NCBI GenBank assembly: GCA_905200905.1
Contig: CAJKMA010000020.1
Coordinates: 1 to 44,518 of the forward strand
Direction of reading: 5' to 3'
Length of the DNA: 44,518 nucleotides
Origin: an uncultured Bacillota bacterium
GTDB taxonomy: Bacteria; Bacillota; Clostridia; Lachnospirales; Lachnospiraceae
The notes under the pieces are model-generated. The model saw nothing but the letters and a program-made list of their open reading frames with translations, was not told where the DNA came from and ran no database searches. Of this stretch, positions 22,203-31,554 are shown one piece after another. Each line of letters opens with the position of its first letter. Within the stretch, counting starts at the first letter, position 1. The position numbers and the translations under genes are program-made.

Positions 22203-22246
22203 GGGACTTCTCAAGTCGTAGTTGGGCTTGGGGAGTCCTGTTTTTT
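22203..22246 (+). terminator. Original terminator of the GGGtGRT operon, displaced by the element
   Basis: A 14-bp stem, GGACTTCTCAAGTC with GGCTTGGGGAGTCC (three G-U pairs), loop GTAGTTG, then six T. It lies 30 bases after attR, the distance expected from the gene end before integration. Confidence 0.82.
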
Positions 22247-22324
22247 GTTTAAAAGACTATAAAAGCCACATTTGAGTTTAGGGGGTGCTGACATTTCTTT
22301 CAGCGGTTAGCCAGCTCATTGTAT

Positions 22325-22354
22325 TTGACTGAACCCGTTGGAAACTGTTATAAT
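22325..22354 (+). promoter_or_regulatory. Promoter of the Rpn-like gene
   Basis: TTGACT, 18-bp spacer, TATAAT. Confidence 0.65.
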
Positions 22355-22374
22355 ATATCAAAGGAGGGATTGCA

Positions 22375-23241
22375 TTGTCAGAAGGAATTGCATATCAAAA
22401 CAAAGATATTGAGTTTAAGCTGATGAGCGAAACTTACAAGGAAAAATCTTTTGAGTCTTACGGCTTAAAACTACCAAAGATTAAGGCGGTACTGCCTACA
22501 AATTTGCCAGCAGTTTCGGCAAATGAAATGCGTATCGACAATGTGTTTCTATTGGAAGATGACTCTGTTGCTATCGTAGACTATGAATCAGAGGATAAGG
22601 CTTCTAATCGTGTGAAATATGTGAATTACATTGGCAGGATTATGCAACGATATGACTCCCAGAACCAAGTCATACCTAAACTTCGTATGATTGTAATCTA
22701 TACGGGAGACGTGGAAACAGCAGAAGATACATGGGAATTACCATGCTTGACTTTGAAAATGGAGCAGGTATTCATTCGTAGTCTGCCAGATGCTGAAATC
22801 TATCAATCTATTAAAAAGAAACTGGATAACAATGAAACTTTATCAGATAAGGAGCTTATGCAGCTTATTATTCTTCCACTTGCCAAGAAAGGCAAAGAAG
22901 AAAAACAGAAAATGATTGAGCAAGTAGTAGACCTGGCTAAACAGATTGATGATGAAAATATGCAGGCATTTGTTATCACAGGTATTCTGGTGAGCAGTGA
23001 TAAGTTCATAGACAGAGATTATGCAAAGTCAGTAAGGAGGTATTTGAGTATGACAAAAGTATTCCAGATATTAGAAGAAGAAAAGCAGGAGGCTGTGAAC
23101 CTTGCTAGAAAAGATGAAAGGGTACAGATTGCAGAGAACTTTATTAAAGCAGGTGCAGATGACCTTATGATTATGAAAGGTACTGGCATGACTAGAGAAC
23201 AGATTGAAGAACTCCGTAACAACATGCTGATAACAAAATAG
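22375..23241 (+). CDS. Rpn/PD-(D/E)XK family nuclease or transposase-like protein
   Basis: A 288-residue protein of the Rpn (recombination-promoting nuclease)/PDDEXK group. The core is RIDNVFLLEDDSVAIVDYES (the D...E-x-E acidic strands), followed by the helical segment and a C-terminal tail ending in the GMTREQIEEL motif that many Rpn-like proteins share. TTG start seven bases after AAAGGAGGG. Family members act as DNA endonucleases, some in phage defence, but this one is not assigned a target. It sits just outside attR, so it is not part of the element by the repeat boundaries. Confidence 0.75.
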   Translation: MSEGIAYQNKDIEFKLMSETYKEKSFESYGLKLPKIKAVLPTNLPAVSANEMRIDNVFLLEDDSVAIVDYESEDKASNRVKYVNYIGRIMQRYDSQNQVIPKLRMIVIYTGDVETAEDTWELPCLTLKMEQVFIRSLPDAEIYQSIKKKLDNNETLSDKELMQLIILPLAKKGKEEKQKMIEQVVDLAKQIDDENMQAFVITGILVSSDKFIDRDYAKSVRRYLSMTKVFQILEEEKQEAVNLARKDERVQIAENFIKAGADDLMIMKGTGMTREQIEELRNNMLITK

Positions 23242-23334
23242 GGTATTAAGAGCAGACTACTATTTACTGATATGTATTTGGTAGCTTTTCTCATTCCATT
23301 TAGTAAAGGAGGGTAAAAGCCACTTGTGGCAAGG

Positions 23335-23364
23335 TTGACGGTTTCCGCTGAGGAATGATATACT
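23335..23364 (+). promoter_or_regulatory. Promoter of the 135-aa membrane protein
   Basis: TTGACG, 18-bp spacer, TATACT. A GCCACTTGTGGC palindrome lies just upstream (23319-23330). Confidence 0.6.
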
Positions 23365-23397
23365 ATTGCCAAAGGTATAGAGAAAGGGGAGCCAGCA

Positions 23398-23805
23398 ATG
23401 GATAATGAAAAGGTAATGGAACAGACTTCTAAAGATATTGAGGAAGAAAAGAAAACTTTTCGTGATTGGGTAGTAGAGCATAAGGCTCAGCTTGCTCTTG
23501 CAGGTGTAGGTGTTGCAGGGGTGATAGCCACAATCGTTGGTATCAAGAACAAAGATGCTCTTGTAGATGTATGGGAGTCATTGAAGGAGCAAATAGATAA
23601 GAAGGAGTTGGAAAAACTCATACAAAAAAGAGAAGCTGTTCATCGAGATCTTTTGAATACTGATTTGGATATGGAGTATAGAGGAAGATGTTGGGACAGA
23701 CTTCTTGATTTGGATAAAGTTATAGGTGAAAAGCAGTGGAAGGGAAAAGAGTATGGGTATCCAGTTTATAGCGGACATGGACCTTATCTGCTTAATGATG
23801 ATTGA
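23398..23805 (+). CDS. Hypothetical single-pass membrane protein (135 aa)
   Basis: Acidic N-terminus, one membrane helix at about residues 31-49 (LALAGVGVAGVIATIVGI), then a charged helical domain ending GYPVYSGHGPYLLNDD. AAGGGGAG lies before ATG. No family recognised. Own promoter and terminator, so monocistronic. Confidence 0.6.
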   Translation: MDNEKVMEQTSKDIEEEKKTFRDWVVEHKAQLALAGVGVAGVIATIVGIKNKDALVDVWESLKEQIDKKELEKLIQKREAVHRDLLNTDLDMEYRGRCWDRLLDLDKVIGEKQWKGKEYGYPVYSGHGPYLLNDD

Positions 23806-23830
23806 GATTAACAAAATAAGGCATCAGAAC

Positions 23831-23869
23831 AGGCTGTCATTTACAGAGATGTATCTGGCAGTCTTTTTC
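23831..23869 (+). terminator. Terminator after the 135-aa gene
   Basis: AGGCTGTC (23831-23838) and GGCAGTCT (23857-23864), two G-U pairs, then TTTTC. Confidence 0.65.
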
Positions 23870-23880
23870 TATGTCTGAGA
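23849..23880 (+). repeat. Direct repeat, left copy (flanks the DUF262 pseudogene)
   Basis: A 32-bp stretch beginning ATGTATCTGGCAGTCT recurs at 25039-25070 with three differences, so the DUF262 pseudogene is enclosed by a 1.2-kb duplication-type boundary. Confidence 0.6.
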
Positions 23881-24072
23881 CAGGGGATTCTTCATTATTC
23901 ATAGTGGGGGGACTCAGGTGGGCTTCAGCCCTCCAAGAACCCAAGCACAATAGATAAAAATTCCTCACTGTTTTTGTGGATTGTATCTAAACATAAAAGA
24001 ATAGCTTGACTTCTTCCTCAAACAGAGCGATAGATAAGAGACCTAAAAATCACATGATAGGAGGAAATATCT

Positions 24073-24960
24073 ATGCAGAAATCAGAACTACCAGAAGGAA
24101 TTAGAACCTTGCAGAAATGGTATACCACAAAAACCCTAAGATTTGACTTACCAATACAAAGAGCAGAATGGCAATGGAGTACGCTTCAAAAGTCACTCTT
24201 GTTTTATTCCATATTGGCGAGTTTTCCAGTACCACCTTTATATTTTATCAAGTATAAAGAAGGAGATGATAGTGCAACTTATTAGGCATTGGATGGTAAG
24301 CAGAGATGTACTTCTCTGTTTGAGTATATTAAAGGACATTACAAACTACACTCTAGTACACCAGATGTAGTGATTGACGGGAAAACAATAGAGTTAGCTG
24401 GTAAGGAATTTAATGACTTATTAGATGAGATAAAAGATTTGATATTAGGGTATCGATTTACCATTTACTTACTGGAAGATGCCACTGATGAGGAAATTGA
24501 AGAGGCTTTCGCCCGTCTGAATAATTCTTCTCCATTGACATTGATACAGAAAGCAAGGACTGAAATGGGTACTGAGCTTGCTACTTGGACTAGAGAGATA
24601 ACATGCTCCCCATTTTTCCAAAATTCTGTATCAATGACACTTGCTCAGGCAAGGAGGGAAAGTGAACTGGAGATACTGTTGCAGTCAATGCTCCTATTAG
24701 ATGCAAGACACCAGAACTATGATTATAAAGCCATTTCCATGCGTGAGGTAACGAAGTACTGTAAGGAAATAAGGGGCAATTATCCAAAGGAGAAAAGAGA
24801 GTTAATCAGTAAGATTGTAACCTTTTTAACCGATGCTTTTCCACAGAAAACTAAATTTTGTAGCAAAAAATCCGAACAGATATGTAATATATATTATTAT
24901 GTTCCGGCAGTGTTTTTGTTCATAGGTATATTGGCGCTTTTTAATGCTAAATTGGGATAA
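24073..24960 (+). pseudogene. DUF262 (ParB-like/GmrS-type) protein with an in-frame stop
   Basis: Two same-frame pieces, 24073-24285 and 24289-24960, are separated by a single TAG (24283-24285). Together they read as one DUF262 protein: LPIQRAEWQWS, then the DGKQR box (ALDGKQRCTSLFEY) and the FARLNNSSPLT motif. DUF262 nucleotide-hydrolysing domains occur in GmrSD-type restriction of modified DNA and related defence proteins. No DUF1524 HNH nuclease follows, so it is a DUF262-only form or has lost its C-terminus. GATAGGAGG gives it a good ribosome site. Confidence 0.82.
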
Positions 24961-25038
24961 GCATGATGCTCATATAGGAAAACTGAGGTAGAGAATATGA
25001 GAGGTACATTGAAAAGCAAAAATATTTTGACGACAAGA

Positions 25039-25070
25039 ATGTATCTGGCAGTCTGTTTCTGTGTTTGAGA
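25039..25070 (+). repeat. Direct repeat, right copy
   Basis: Partner of 23849-23880 (29 of 32 bases equal). Confidence 0.6.
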
Positions 25071-25145
25071 TATGGTATCCTCATAAAACTTTTGTTGTTT
25101 ATTTATTGTTTTTTATGCGATATACTAAAGTCTGAGGTGAACAAT

Positions 25146-25820
25146 ATGCATGATAAAATTTTAATGGTGGATGATGACAGAGAATTATTGAAAATGTTGA
25201 GCCGCTATTTTACATGGAAGAATTATGTGGTAATAACTGCAGAAAATGGGATAGAAGCATTGGAGAAGATAAATACAAATCCGGATATTATTTTATTGGA
25301 TGTAAATATGCCTGGAATGGACGGAATTGAATTGTGCAGAAAAATCAGAGACTCGGTGTCTTGTCCCATTCTTTTTTTGACTGCAAAGGTAGAAGAACAA
25401 GACAGGATTATGGGATTGCTGTCAGGCGGAGATGATTATATCCTAAAACCATTTAGTTTAAAAGAATTAGAAGCCAGAATTATTGCCCATTTGAAGAGGG
25501 AGGAACGACTGCACAGGAAAACAGAACAGCGGTTTTTCGGAGAATTATCCATCGACTATTCCCGTAAGCAGGTGCAAATCAACGGACAGATGGTAGAATT
25601 TACAAAACTGGAATATGAAATCATTGAATTTTTGTCCATGAACCCTGAAATCGTGTTTGAGAAAGAACGAATCTATGAAAAGATTAACGGATATGATGCA
25701 GAAGGGGACAGCAGGGTGGTGACAGAGCTGATTCGCAGAATCCGCAAGAAGATAAAAATGTATACAGAACAGGAATATATTGAAACCGTATGGGGGATGG
25801 GATATAAATGGACAAAATAA
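25146..25820 (+). CDS. OmpR-family response regulator
   Basis: A 224-residue two-component regulator. The receiver domain has the acidic pocket MVDDD, phosphoacceptor Asp52 (LLDVNMPG) and Lys101 (ILKPF). The C-terminal winged helix (residues 128-224) ends ETVWGMGYKW. The ATG at 25146 follows CTGAGGTG; the longer frame from 25065 has no site. The sensor kinase starts 13 bases before its stop. It probably controls the ABC exporter downstream. Confidence 0.92.
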   Translation: MHDKILMVDDDRELLKMLSRYFTWKNYVVITAENGIEALEKINTNPDIILLDVNMPGMDGIELCRKIRDSVSCPILFLTAKVEEQDRIMGLLSGGDDYILKPFSLKELEARIIAHLKREERLHRKTEQRFFGELSIDYSRKQVQINGQMVEFTKLEYEIIEFLSMNPEIVFEKERIYEKINGYDAEGDSRVVTELIRRIRKKIKMYTEQEYIETVWGMGYKWTK

Positions 25821-26986
25821 AAAATCTTTCTTTAAGAAAAACCATTGTTTTGTATATGACAATCAGTTTGCTGGTTTGTTTTTTGCTTTCAGTGTTGATT
25901 GTGAGAACGGCAATTACAGTACAAAATAACATTTGGTGGAAATATGTTGACCAGAAAAAATATTTTGAAATGACAGAAGAGGATGCCAGATATGTAACAG
26001 ATGTTCCAAGACCCTACTCCTATAAAATGGAAAAATTAGATTACCATATATCAGAGATTTGCGATTTTCTTCAGACCTTTACCGTGCTTATTCTATCTGT
26101 TGCGGGAAGTATTATAGCAGTGTTTCTTTTTTACAAGCATAAATTAAAATATCCCATTGAAGAGTTGGAATTGGCAACACAGCAAATCAGTCATAATCAT
26201 CTGGATTTTCATATTATTTATGAGAATCAGGATGAAATGGGAAAATTATGCCAAGAATTTGAACGGATGAGGGAGCAGCTTGCCCAGAATAATCATCAGT
26301 TGTGGAAGACTATAGAAGAAGAGAAGGCACTGCGGGCTGCCATTGCACATGACATACGTTCCCCTTTATCTGTCCTGGAGGGGTATCAGGAAATGCTTTT
26401 TGAATATCTTTCACAAAAAGAGATAGACAGGGAGCAGATTCTGGAAATGGTAAGCGAAAGCAGAAAACAGATTGAGCGTATGGATGTATTTGTAGAAACT
26501 ATGCGGAAAATGAGTAGTTTGGACGCAAGGGATCTGGTGGCAGGGGAGATTACGTATCAGCAGCTGGAAACAGAGATACAGGCAGAAGTAAATATTCTGG
26601 AGAAGAAATCGGGGAAAAGCTGTCATTTAAATGGTGTGGCAACAAAAGAAATATTTACGGGAGATAAGGAAGTAATTTTAGAGGTTACAGATAATCTCCT
26701 GTCAAATGCATTTCGATATGCAAGGAAAGAGGTAGAAATCAAAGTGTACCTTACTGCCTCAGAATTAAAAATTAGAGTAAAAGATGACGGAGCAGGATTG
26801 CAAGCAGACAAAGAAGAGGTTACGAAGCTGTTTTATCAGCAGAATATAAGAGATAGCTTGAAACATACAGGAATGGGGATGTATATCAGCAGATTGTATT
26901 GTGAAAAACATGGCGGACAGTTGCTTTTGGAAAATGAGGAATATGGAGGCGCTGTAATAACAGCGGTATTTCATCGGATTGCGTAA
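25808..26986 (+). CDS. Sensor histidine kinase
   Basis: A 392-residue membrane kinase. Helices at about 12-34 and 90-109 flank a 55-residue outer loop; HAMP-like linker to about 165; H-box with His181 (AIAHDIRSPLSV); N box LEVTDNLLSNAFRYA and G box DDGAGL, then GMGMYISRLYCEKHGG. Loop size fits sensing of a peptide or envelope stress, as in antimicrobial-peptide responsive systems, but there is no sequence proof. Coupled to the regulator by overlap. Confidence 0.9.
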   Translation: MDKIKNLSLRKTIVLYMTISLLVCFLLSVLIVRTAITVQNNIWWKYVDQKKYFEMTEEDARYVTDVPRPYSYKMEKLDYHISEICDFLQTFTVLILSVAGSIIAVFLFYKHKLKYPIEELELATQQISHNHLDFHIIYENQDEMGKLCQEFERMREQLAQNNHQLWKTIEEEKALRAAIAHDIRSPLSVLEGYQEMLFEYLSQKEIDREQILEMVSESRKQIERMDVFVETMRKMSSLDARDLVAGEITYQQLETEIQAEVNILEKKSGKSCHLNGVATKEIFTGDKEVILEVTDNLLSNAFRYARKEVEIKVYLTASELKIRVKDDGAGLQADKEEVTKLFYQQNIRDSLKHTGMGMYISRLYCEKHGGQLLLENEEYGGAVITAVFHRIA

Positions 26987-27002
26987 GCAGTCCGATTTTT
27001 TT
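26974..27002 (+). terminator. Terminator after the kinase gene
   Basis: TCGGATTGC/GCAGTCCGA with one G-U pair, loop GTAA, then seven T. The kinase stop codon is inside the hairpin. Confidence 0.85.
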
Positions 27003-27024
27003 CTTTATAGGAAACTTTCTTTGG

Positions 27025-27053
27025 TTGTCTTTTTGTTGTGATTTGTGTTATAT
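27025..27053 (+). promoter_or_regulatory. Possible promoter of the ABC exporter operon
   Basis: TTGTCT, 17-bp spacer, TTATAT. Its existence is supported mainly by the terminator just before. Confidence 0.35.
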
Positions 27054-27084
27054 GCTGGTGCTAACAAAGAGAGGAGGCAAATCT

Positions 27085-28149
27085 ATGATTGCTATTTTTA
27101 AAAGAGAGGTTAAGAATTATCTAAAAAGACCTTTATTCTGGATTGGGATTGTGCTTGTTATTTATGGAGTATTTGATGCAACAAGTGAGTATCTGACCAC
27201 ACACTATCTGGCGCAAGGAGAAGAAATCGTCAATGACTATCCTGATGCCATTCACTCAGGAGATGTTTATGAAGGGTATATTCCTGCTAACCCGGAAAAA
27301 CATCGGGAATTATGGCATGAAAAGCTAAAACAGGTATTGATGGATGAATTTGAAAAGTCAAGTTCAGAAGCACAGGCTGTTATTGTAAAACTTGAAGATA
27401 TGGATTTGGAGGAAGCCTATACATATCTGGAAAAAGAATATGATTGGTATGGAGCAAGATATCTGTATGAGGATACTACTTACTATAAAGGCTCACCAGA
27501 AGAAATGAATGCATATCTGGATGAAAAACTGGAAACAAAGACTTTTTCCTTTTATTATTCCCGGAAATTTGCTGATTTTACTGGTCTGTTTATGGGATTT
27601 TTTGCAACGATTCTGTTGTCTGTTTTGTTTTTACAAGATACGCGAAAACATACTTATGAACTGCTTCATACAAAACCAATTTCTGCTGGCAAGTATATAC
27701 TGGGAAAAGTAAGTGCAGGATTTGCAGTTTGCCTGCTGGTTCTTGCAATTTTGAATGTACTGTTTTGGCTTCTGTGTTTCATTTATACAAAAGACAGTGG
27801 GTTTGAAGTAAGATTGTGGGATTTTCTGGTTTCTACTGCACTTTATATAGTACCAAACATGTTGATGATTGTAAGTGTGTATACCTTGATTTCACTTTTA
27901 TTTAAAAATCCACTTCCAGGAGTGCCACTTTTGATTCTTTATATGGTGTATTCCAATATGGGAGGAAGAAATGCAGAAGGAGTTTATGGGTATTGGGGCA
28001 GACCTTTGGCAATTATGGTACGATTTCCAGGACAGTTTTTTGATACAACTGTGCCACCCATGGCACTTGTAAATCAAAGCTTTCTAATCCTTGCATCTGT
28101 GGCAATTATTCTGATTTCTATTCAGATTTGGAGAAGGAGGCGGATATAA
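27085..28149 (+). CDS. ABC-2 type exporter membrane subunit
   Basis: A 354-residue permease. MIAIFKREVKNYLKRPLFW is the usual ABC-2 N-terminus; a first helix near 16-30, a long extracytoplasmic acidic loop to about 160, then five hydrophobic helices and LLHTKPISAGKYILGK between helices 2 and 3, typical of peptide or lipid exporters. GAGGAGGC precedes ATG 27085. The next membrane subunit starts on the following base, and the ATPase follows, so the three form one complex. Confidence 0.85.
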   Translation: MIAIFKREVKNYLKRPLFWIGIVLVIYGVFDATSEYLTTHYLAQGEEIVNDYPDAIHSGDVYEGYIPANPEKHRELWHEKLKQVLMDEFEKSSSEAQAVIVKLEDMDLEEAYTYLEKEYDWYGARYLYEDTTYYKGSPEEMNAYLDEKLETKTFSFYYSRKFADFTGLFMGFFATILLSVLFLQDTRKHTYELLHTKPISAGKYILGKVSAGFAVCLLVLAILNVLFWLLCFIYTKDSGFEVRLWDFLVSTALYIVPNMLMIVSVYTLISLLFKNPLPGVPLLILYMVYSNMGGRNAEGVYGYWGRPLAIMVRFPGQFFDTTVPPMALVNQSFLILASVAIILISIQIWRRRRI

Positions 28150-28809
28150 ATGAACAGAGAAATGAAGATTATGCTGCCATTTTATAAGGTTGCTTATGCG
28201 GTTTCTTTTGTTGTGATTTTAAGTCTGATTCGTGGTGTCACTTATACCCACGAAGTAGGGCTTGCAATAGAAGCACCTTTTGCAATATTGACCGCTGTTT
28301 TTTGTGCAGATACCTATGTGCAGGAAATCAGGAGTAAGCGTTTTGAAGTTCATAGACTCTATCCCTTAAAAAAGAGATTTTTTTCTATGACAAAGCGGCT
28401 GGTAATACAGGAACTGTTTTTATTGCTGCTTGCAGTGGCAGGATATGGGATGTTTTTTATTTTTCAAAAACCAATGACACACCTAGGAACAAAAAGTGAA
28501 TGGACACAGTTTACAGTTTACTTTTTTGCAATTGCTGTCACAATATTCTTTTGGGGCGTATTAGCCAATACTCTGTCCATGATTTTTCGTAATATGTGGA
28601 TGGGAATTGGAGGATGTCTTTTCATATGGATTGCAACAAATTCCACAGGTGGAGATAAGCTTTTGGGAGCATGGAATTTGTTTTCCTATTCCTTTAGAAA
28701 CATCGAAAATGTCGCCGATTTTACGTGGATGTATGGAAAAGTCTCATGCCTTGGTATTGGACTAATTTTATTGGCAGCATTGCCGGAAATTATAAGAAAG
28801 AGAGGATAA
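28150..28809 (+). CDS. ABC exporter second membrane subunit
   Basis: A 219-residue protein with six predicted membrane helices and the ABC-2-like element YPLKKRFFSMTKRLVIQELF between helices 2 and 3. It starts directly after the stop of the first subunit. AGGAGGCGGATAA supplies its ribosome site. Paired with the larger subunit and the ATPase, it probably completes a heteromeric exporter. Confidence 0.72.
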   Translation: MNREMKIMLPFYKVAYAVSFVVILSLIRGVTYTHEVGLAIEAPFAILTAVFCADTYVQEIRSKRFEVHRLYPLKKRFFSMTKRLVIQELFLLLLAVAGYGMFFIFQKPMTHLGTKSEWTQFTVYFFAIAVTIFFWGVLANTLSMIFRNMWMGIGGCLFIWIATNSTGGDKLLGAWNLFSYSFRNIENVADFTWMYGKVSCLGIGLILLAALPEIIRKRG

Positions 28810-28813
28810 ATGT

Positions 28814-29698
28814 ATGAGTGTTCGTATTGAGGATTTAACGGTAAAGTTTAGGAATGGTGTAACAGCCATCAATCATGCGGATTTAGAAATTCCCAGGGGA
28901 ATCTTTGGGTTACTGGGGGAAAATGGAGCGGGTAAGACCACTCTTATGAGGGTATTGACTACGATATTAAAACCTACAAGTGGAACGGTCACCTTGGATG
29001 GGATTTTATACAGCGAAGGAAATTATGAGAAAATCCAAAGAAAAATAGGATATCTTCCACAGGAAATTGAGCTTTATCCTAATTTAACGGTTCAAGAATG
29101 TTTGGAATATATGGGCGATTTAGCAGGAGTTCCGAAGGTGGAATGCAAGAGGCGGATTCAATATTATCTGGAAAAGACTAGCCTTACAGACCACAGGAAA
29201 AAGAAAATGAAACAATTATCCGGTGGTATGAAAAGAAGAGTAGGTTTGATTCAAGCACTTTTAAATGAACCGGAATTTCTGATTGTGGATGAACCGACTA
29301 CAGGATTAGATCCGGAGGAACGTATTCGTATTCGCAATCTGCTGGTAGATTTTTCTGAAAACAGAACGGTTTTGTTTTCCACTCATGTGGTAGAGGATTT
29401 AGCGGCTACGTGTAACCAACTTGCCATTATGCATAAAGGTGATTTTTTATATGCTGGTTCTATGAAGAATTTGGCAGAGGAAGCACAGGGGAAAATTTGG
29501 ATTTGTAAAGTGCCTGATGAGGAAAAGGCAAGAGAAGTAGAAGGAAAATATCGTATCACATCAAAACAATACATAGAAGACGGATTGCAGTTAAGAATTA
29601 TTTCGGAAACACCTCCAGAAATGGAATGTATGTCTGTTCCGGCAACATTGGAGGATGCGTATATTTATGTGACCAATCAAAAAATGAAAAAGAAGTAG
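28814..29698 (+). CDS. ABC exporter ATP-binding protein
   Basis: A 294-residue ATPase. Walker A GENGAGKT (35-42), Q loop LPQEIELYP (81-89), signature LSGGMKRR (135-142), Walker B FLIVDEP (155-161), and H loop STHVVED. The start (ATG 28814) lies four bases after the previous stop. The C-terminal 70 residues resemble the tail of bacitracin/lantibiotic-type ATPases (BcrA-like). Substrate unknown; neighbouring sensor kinase suggests a stress or antimicrobial cue. Confidence 0.9.
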   Translation: MSVRIEDLTVKFRNGVTAINHADLEIPRGIFGLLGENGAGKTTLMRVLTTILKPTSGTVTLDGILYSEGNYEKIQRKIGYLPQEIELYPNLTVQECLEYMGDLAGVPKVECKRRIQYYLEKTSLTDHRKKKMKQLSGGMKRRVGLIQALLNEPEFLIVDEPTTGLDPEERIRIRNLLVDFSENRTVLFSTHVVEDLAATCNQLAIMHKGDFLYAGSMKNLAEEAQGKIWICKVPDEEKAREVEGKYRITSKQYIEDGLQLRIISETPPEMECMSVPATLEDAYIYVTNQKMKKK

Positions 29699-29770
29699 AG
29701 GTGGGATTTTTTTGTTTTCTGATATAATGAAAAGAAAGTTCGGTATGAAATATATGGACGAGGTGATGAA

Positions 29771-31464
29771 ATGGAAAAACGAAAAAAGAAACTTCCCATA
29801 GGAATTGAAAATTTTAAGGAACTACAGAAAGAAGATTTTTACTATGTAGATAAAACAAATCTTATTAAAGAACTTCTTGCAGGATGGGCAAAGGTGAATC
29901 TTTTTACGCGCCCCAGGCGTTTCGGAAAGTCTTTAAATATGAGTATGTTGAAAAGCTTTTTTGAGATTGGAACAGACAAAGAGCTTTTTAAAACGTTAAA
30001 TATCGCAAAAGAATCAGCTCTTTGTGAGATGTATATGGGCAAATTTCCTGTAATATCCATTTCGCTGAAAGGTATGAATGCAGATTCCTATGAGAAAGCA
30101 CTGGAAATGGCGGTTCAGAATGTACGTGGGGAAGCGAGGCGGTTTCAATATCTACTAGACAGTGACCGACTTACTTCTTACGATAAGGAAGCATTTGTGG
30201 AGTTGTTGCAGAAGAACATGACAGAAGGGACTTTATGCACCAGTTTGAAAATTCTGCCCGAATTACTGGAAAAGCATCATAGCTGTAAGGTAATTCTGCT
30301 TATTGATGAATAGATGTGCCTCTGGCAAAAGCTTTTGAGCGTGGTTATTATGATAAGATGGTGTTGTTTATTAGGAATATGCTGGAACATACATTGAAAA
30401 CAAACGATAGTTTGAAGTTTTCCGTTTTGACAGGTTGTATGCGTATTTCTAAAGAAAGTATTTTTACAGGGTTAAATAATTTGAAAGTTTTGTCTATTGT
30501 AGAAGTACAGTTTGATGAGGCATTTGGATTTACAAACAATGAAGTACGGGAAATGTTGGAATACTATGGTTTTTCGCAGCATTATGAAGAAGTAAAGGAA
30601 TGGTATGATGGTTACCAGTTTGGAAGTGTAGAAGTATATTGTCCATGGGATGTTATTAATTATTGTGATGCATTGCAGACAGATAAGAATTCTCAACCTC
30701 GGAATTATTGGTCTAATACCAGCAGCAATGAGGCGGTCAGACGCCTTATCCGAGAATCTGATAAAGCGTCTGTGAGACGGGAGATTGAGCGTCTGATAGC
30801 AGGGGAAACAATTACGAAAGAAATCCATCAGGAGTTGACATACAAAGATATGTATGATTCCATTGATAATTTATGGAGTGTTCTGTTTACAACAGGATAC
30901 CTTACGCAAAGAGGAAAATCGAAGAAAAACTGTTTTCAGCTTACAATTCCTAATTTGGAGATTCGCAATATTTTTACAACACAAATTATGGACTTTTTTA
31001 AAGAGAATGTATCAAAAAATGGAGATGCTTTAAGAACATTTTGTGAAGCTTTGAAAAATGGAAATGCAGGAGATGTAGAAAAACAGCTTTCTGAATATCT
31101 GAGGAGGACAATCAGCATTCGTGATACTTTTGTAAAAAAGCAGATGAAGGAAAATTTTTATCATGGTATTTTGTTGGGAATTCTGGGGTTTGAAGATACT
31201 TGGAGTGTTTCTTCTAATCGGGAAGCGGGGGATGGATATAGTGATATTTTGGTGGAAACAGATGATGGAGAAACTGGCATCTTATTGGAATTAAAATATG
31301 CAGAAGATGGAAATCTGGATGCTGCATGTGAAAAAGCATTGAGACAAATGGAACAGAAAAAATATGAAGAAGTGCTGTTAGATGAGGGTGTGATTCACAT
31401 TCTGAAATATGGAATTTCGTTTTATAAAAAACGTTGTTGTGTAAAGTTGATTGGTGTGTGCTAA
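29771..31464 (+). pseudogene. AAA-ATPase-like/PD-(D/E)XK protein (DUF1703 type), frameshifted
   Basis: Two frames, 29771-30313 and 30316-31464, make one 560-residue protein. The first contains KLPIGIENFKELQKEDFYYV and PRRFGKSLNMSML (P-loop-like), and stops after VILLIDE. The second resumes at VPLAKAFERGYYDKM and ends with the nuclease core YSDILVETDDGETGILLELK. The normal family text at the join is LIDEYDVPL, so one T is missing from GAATATGATGTG, a single-base deletion near 30312. A sequencing error is possible, though the region otherwise decays in the same way. Members are common multi-copy proteins in Firmicutes, function unknown. Confidence 0.85.
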
Positions 31465-31495
31465 GAAAATTAAAGAACATCTCCGTTGGTATTTA

Positions 31496-31548
31496 GAAAA
31501 AACCTCGTTATGGCATTTCATCTGTTTGGAAAAATGCTATAACGAGGT
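31496..31548 (-). terminator. Terminator of the aldehyde dehydrogenase gene
   Basis: ACCTCGTTATGGCATTT and AAATGCTATAACGAGGT, 17-bp arms with one G-U pair. On the minus strand TTTTTT follows. Confidence 0.86.
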
Positions 31549-31554
31549 CTATCA

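Noticed and set aside
22375..23241. Rpn-like gene as part of the integrated element
   Set aside because: It lies beyond attR and beyond the displaced GGGtGRT operon terminator, so it belongs to the flanking chromosome.
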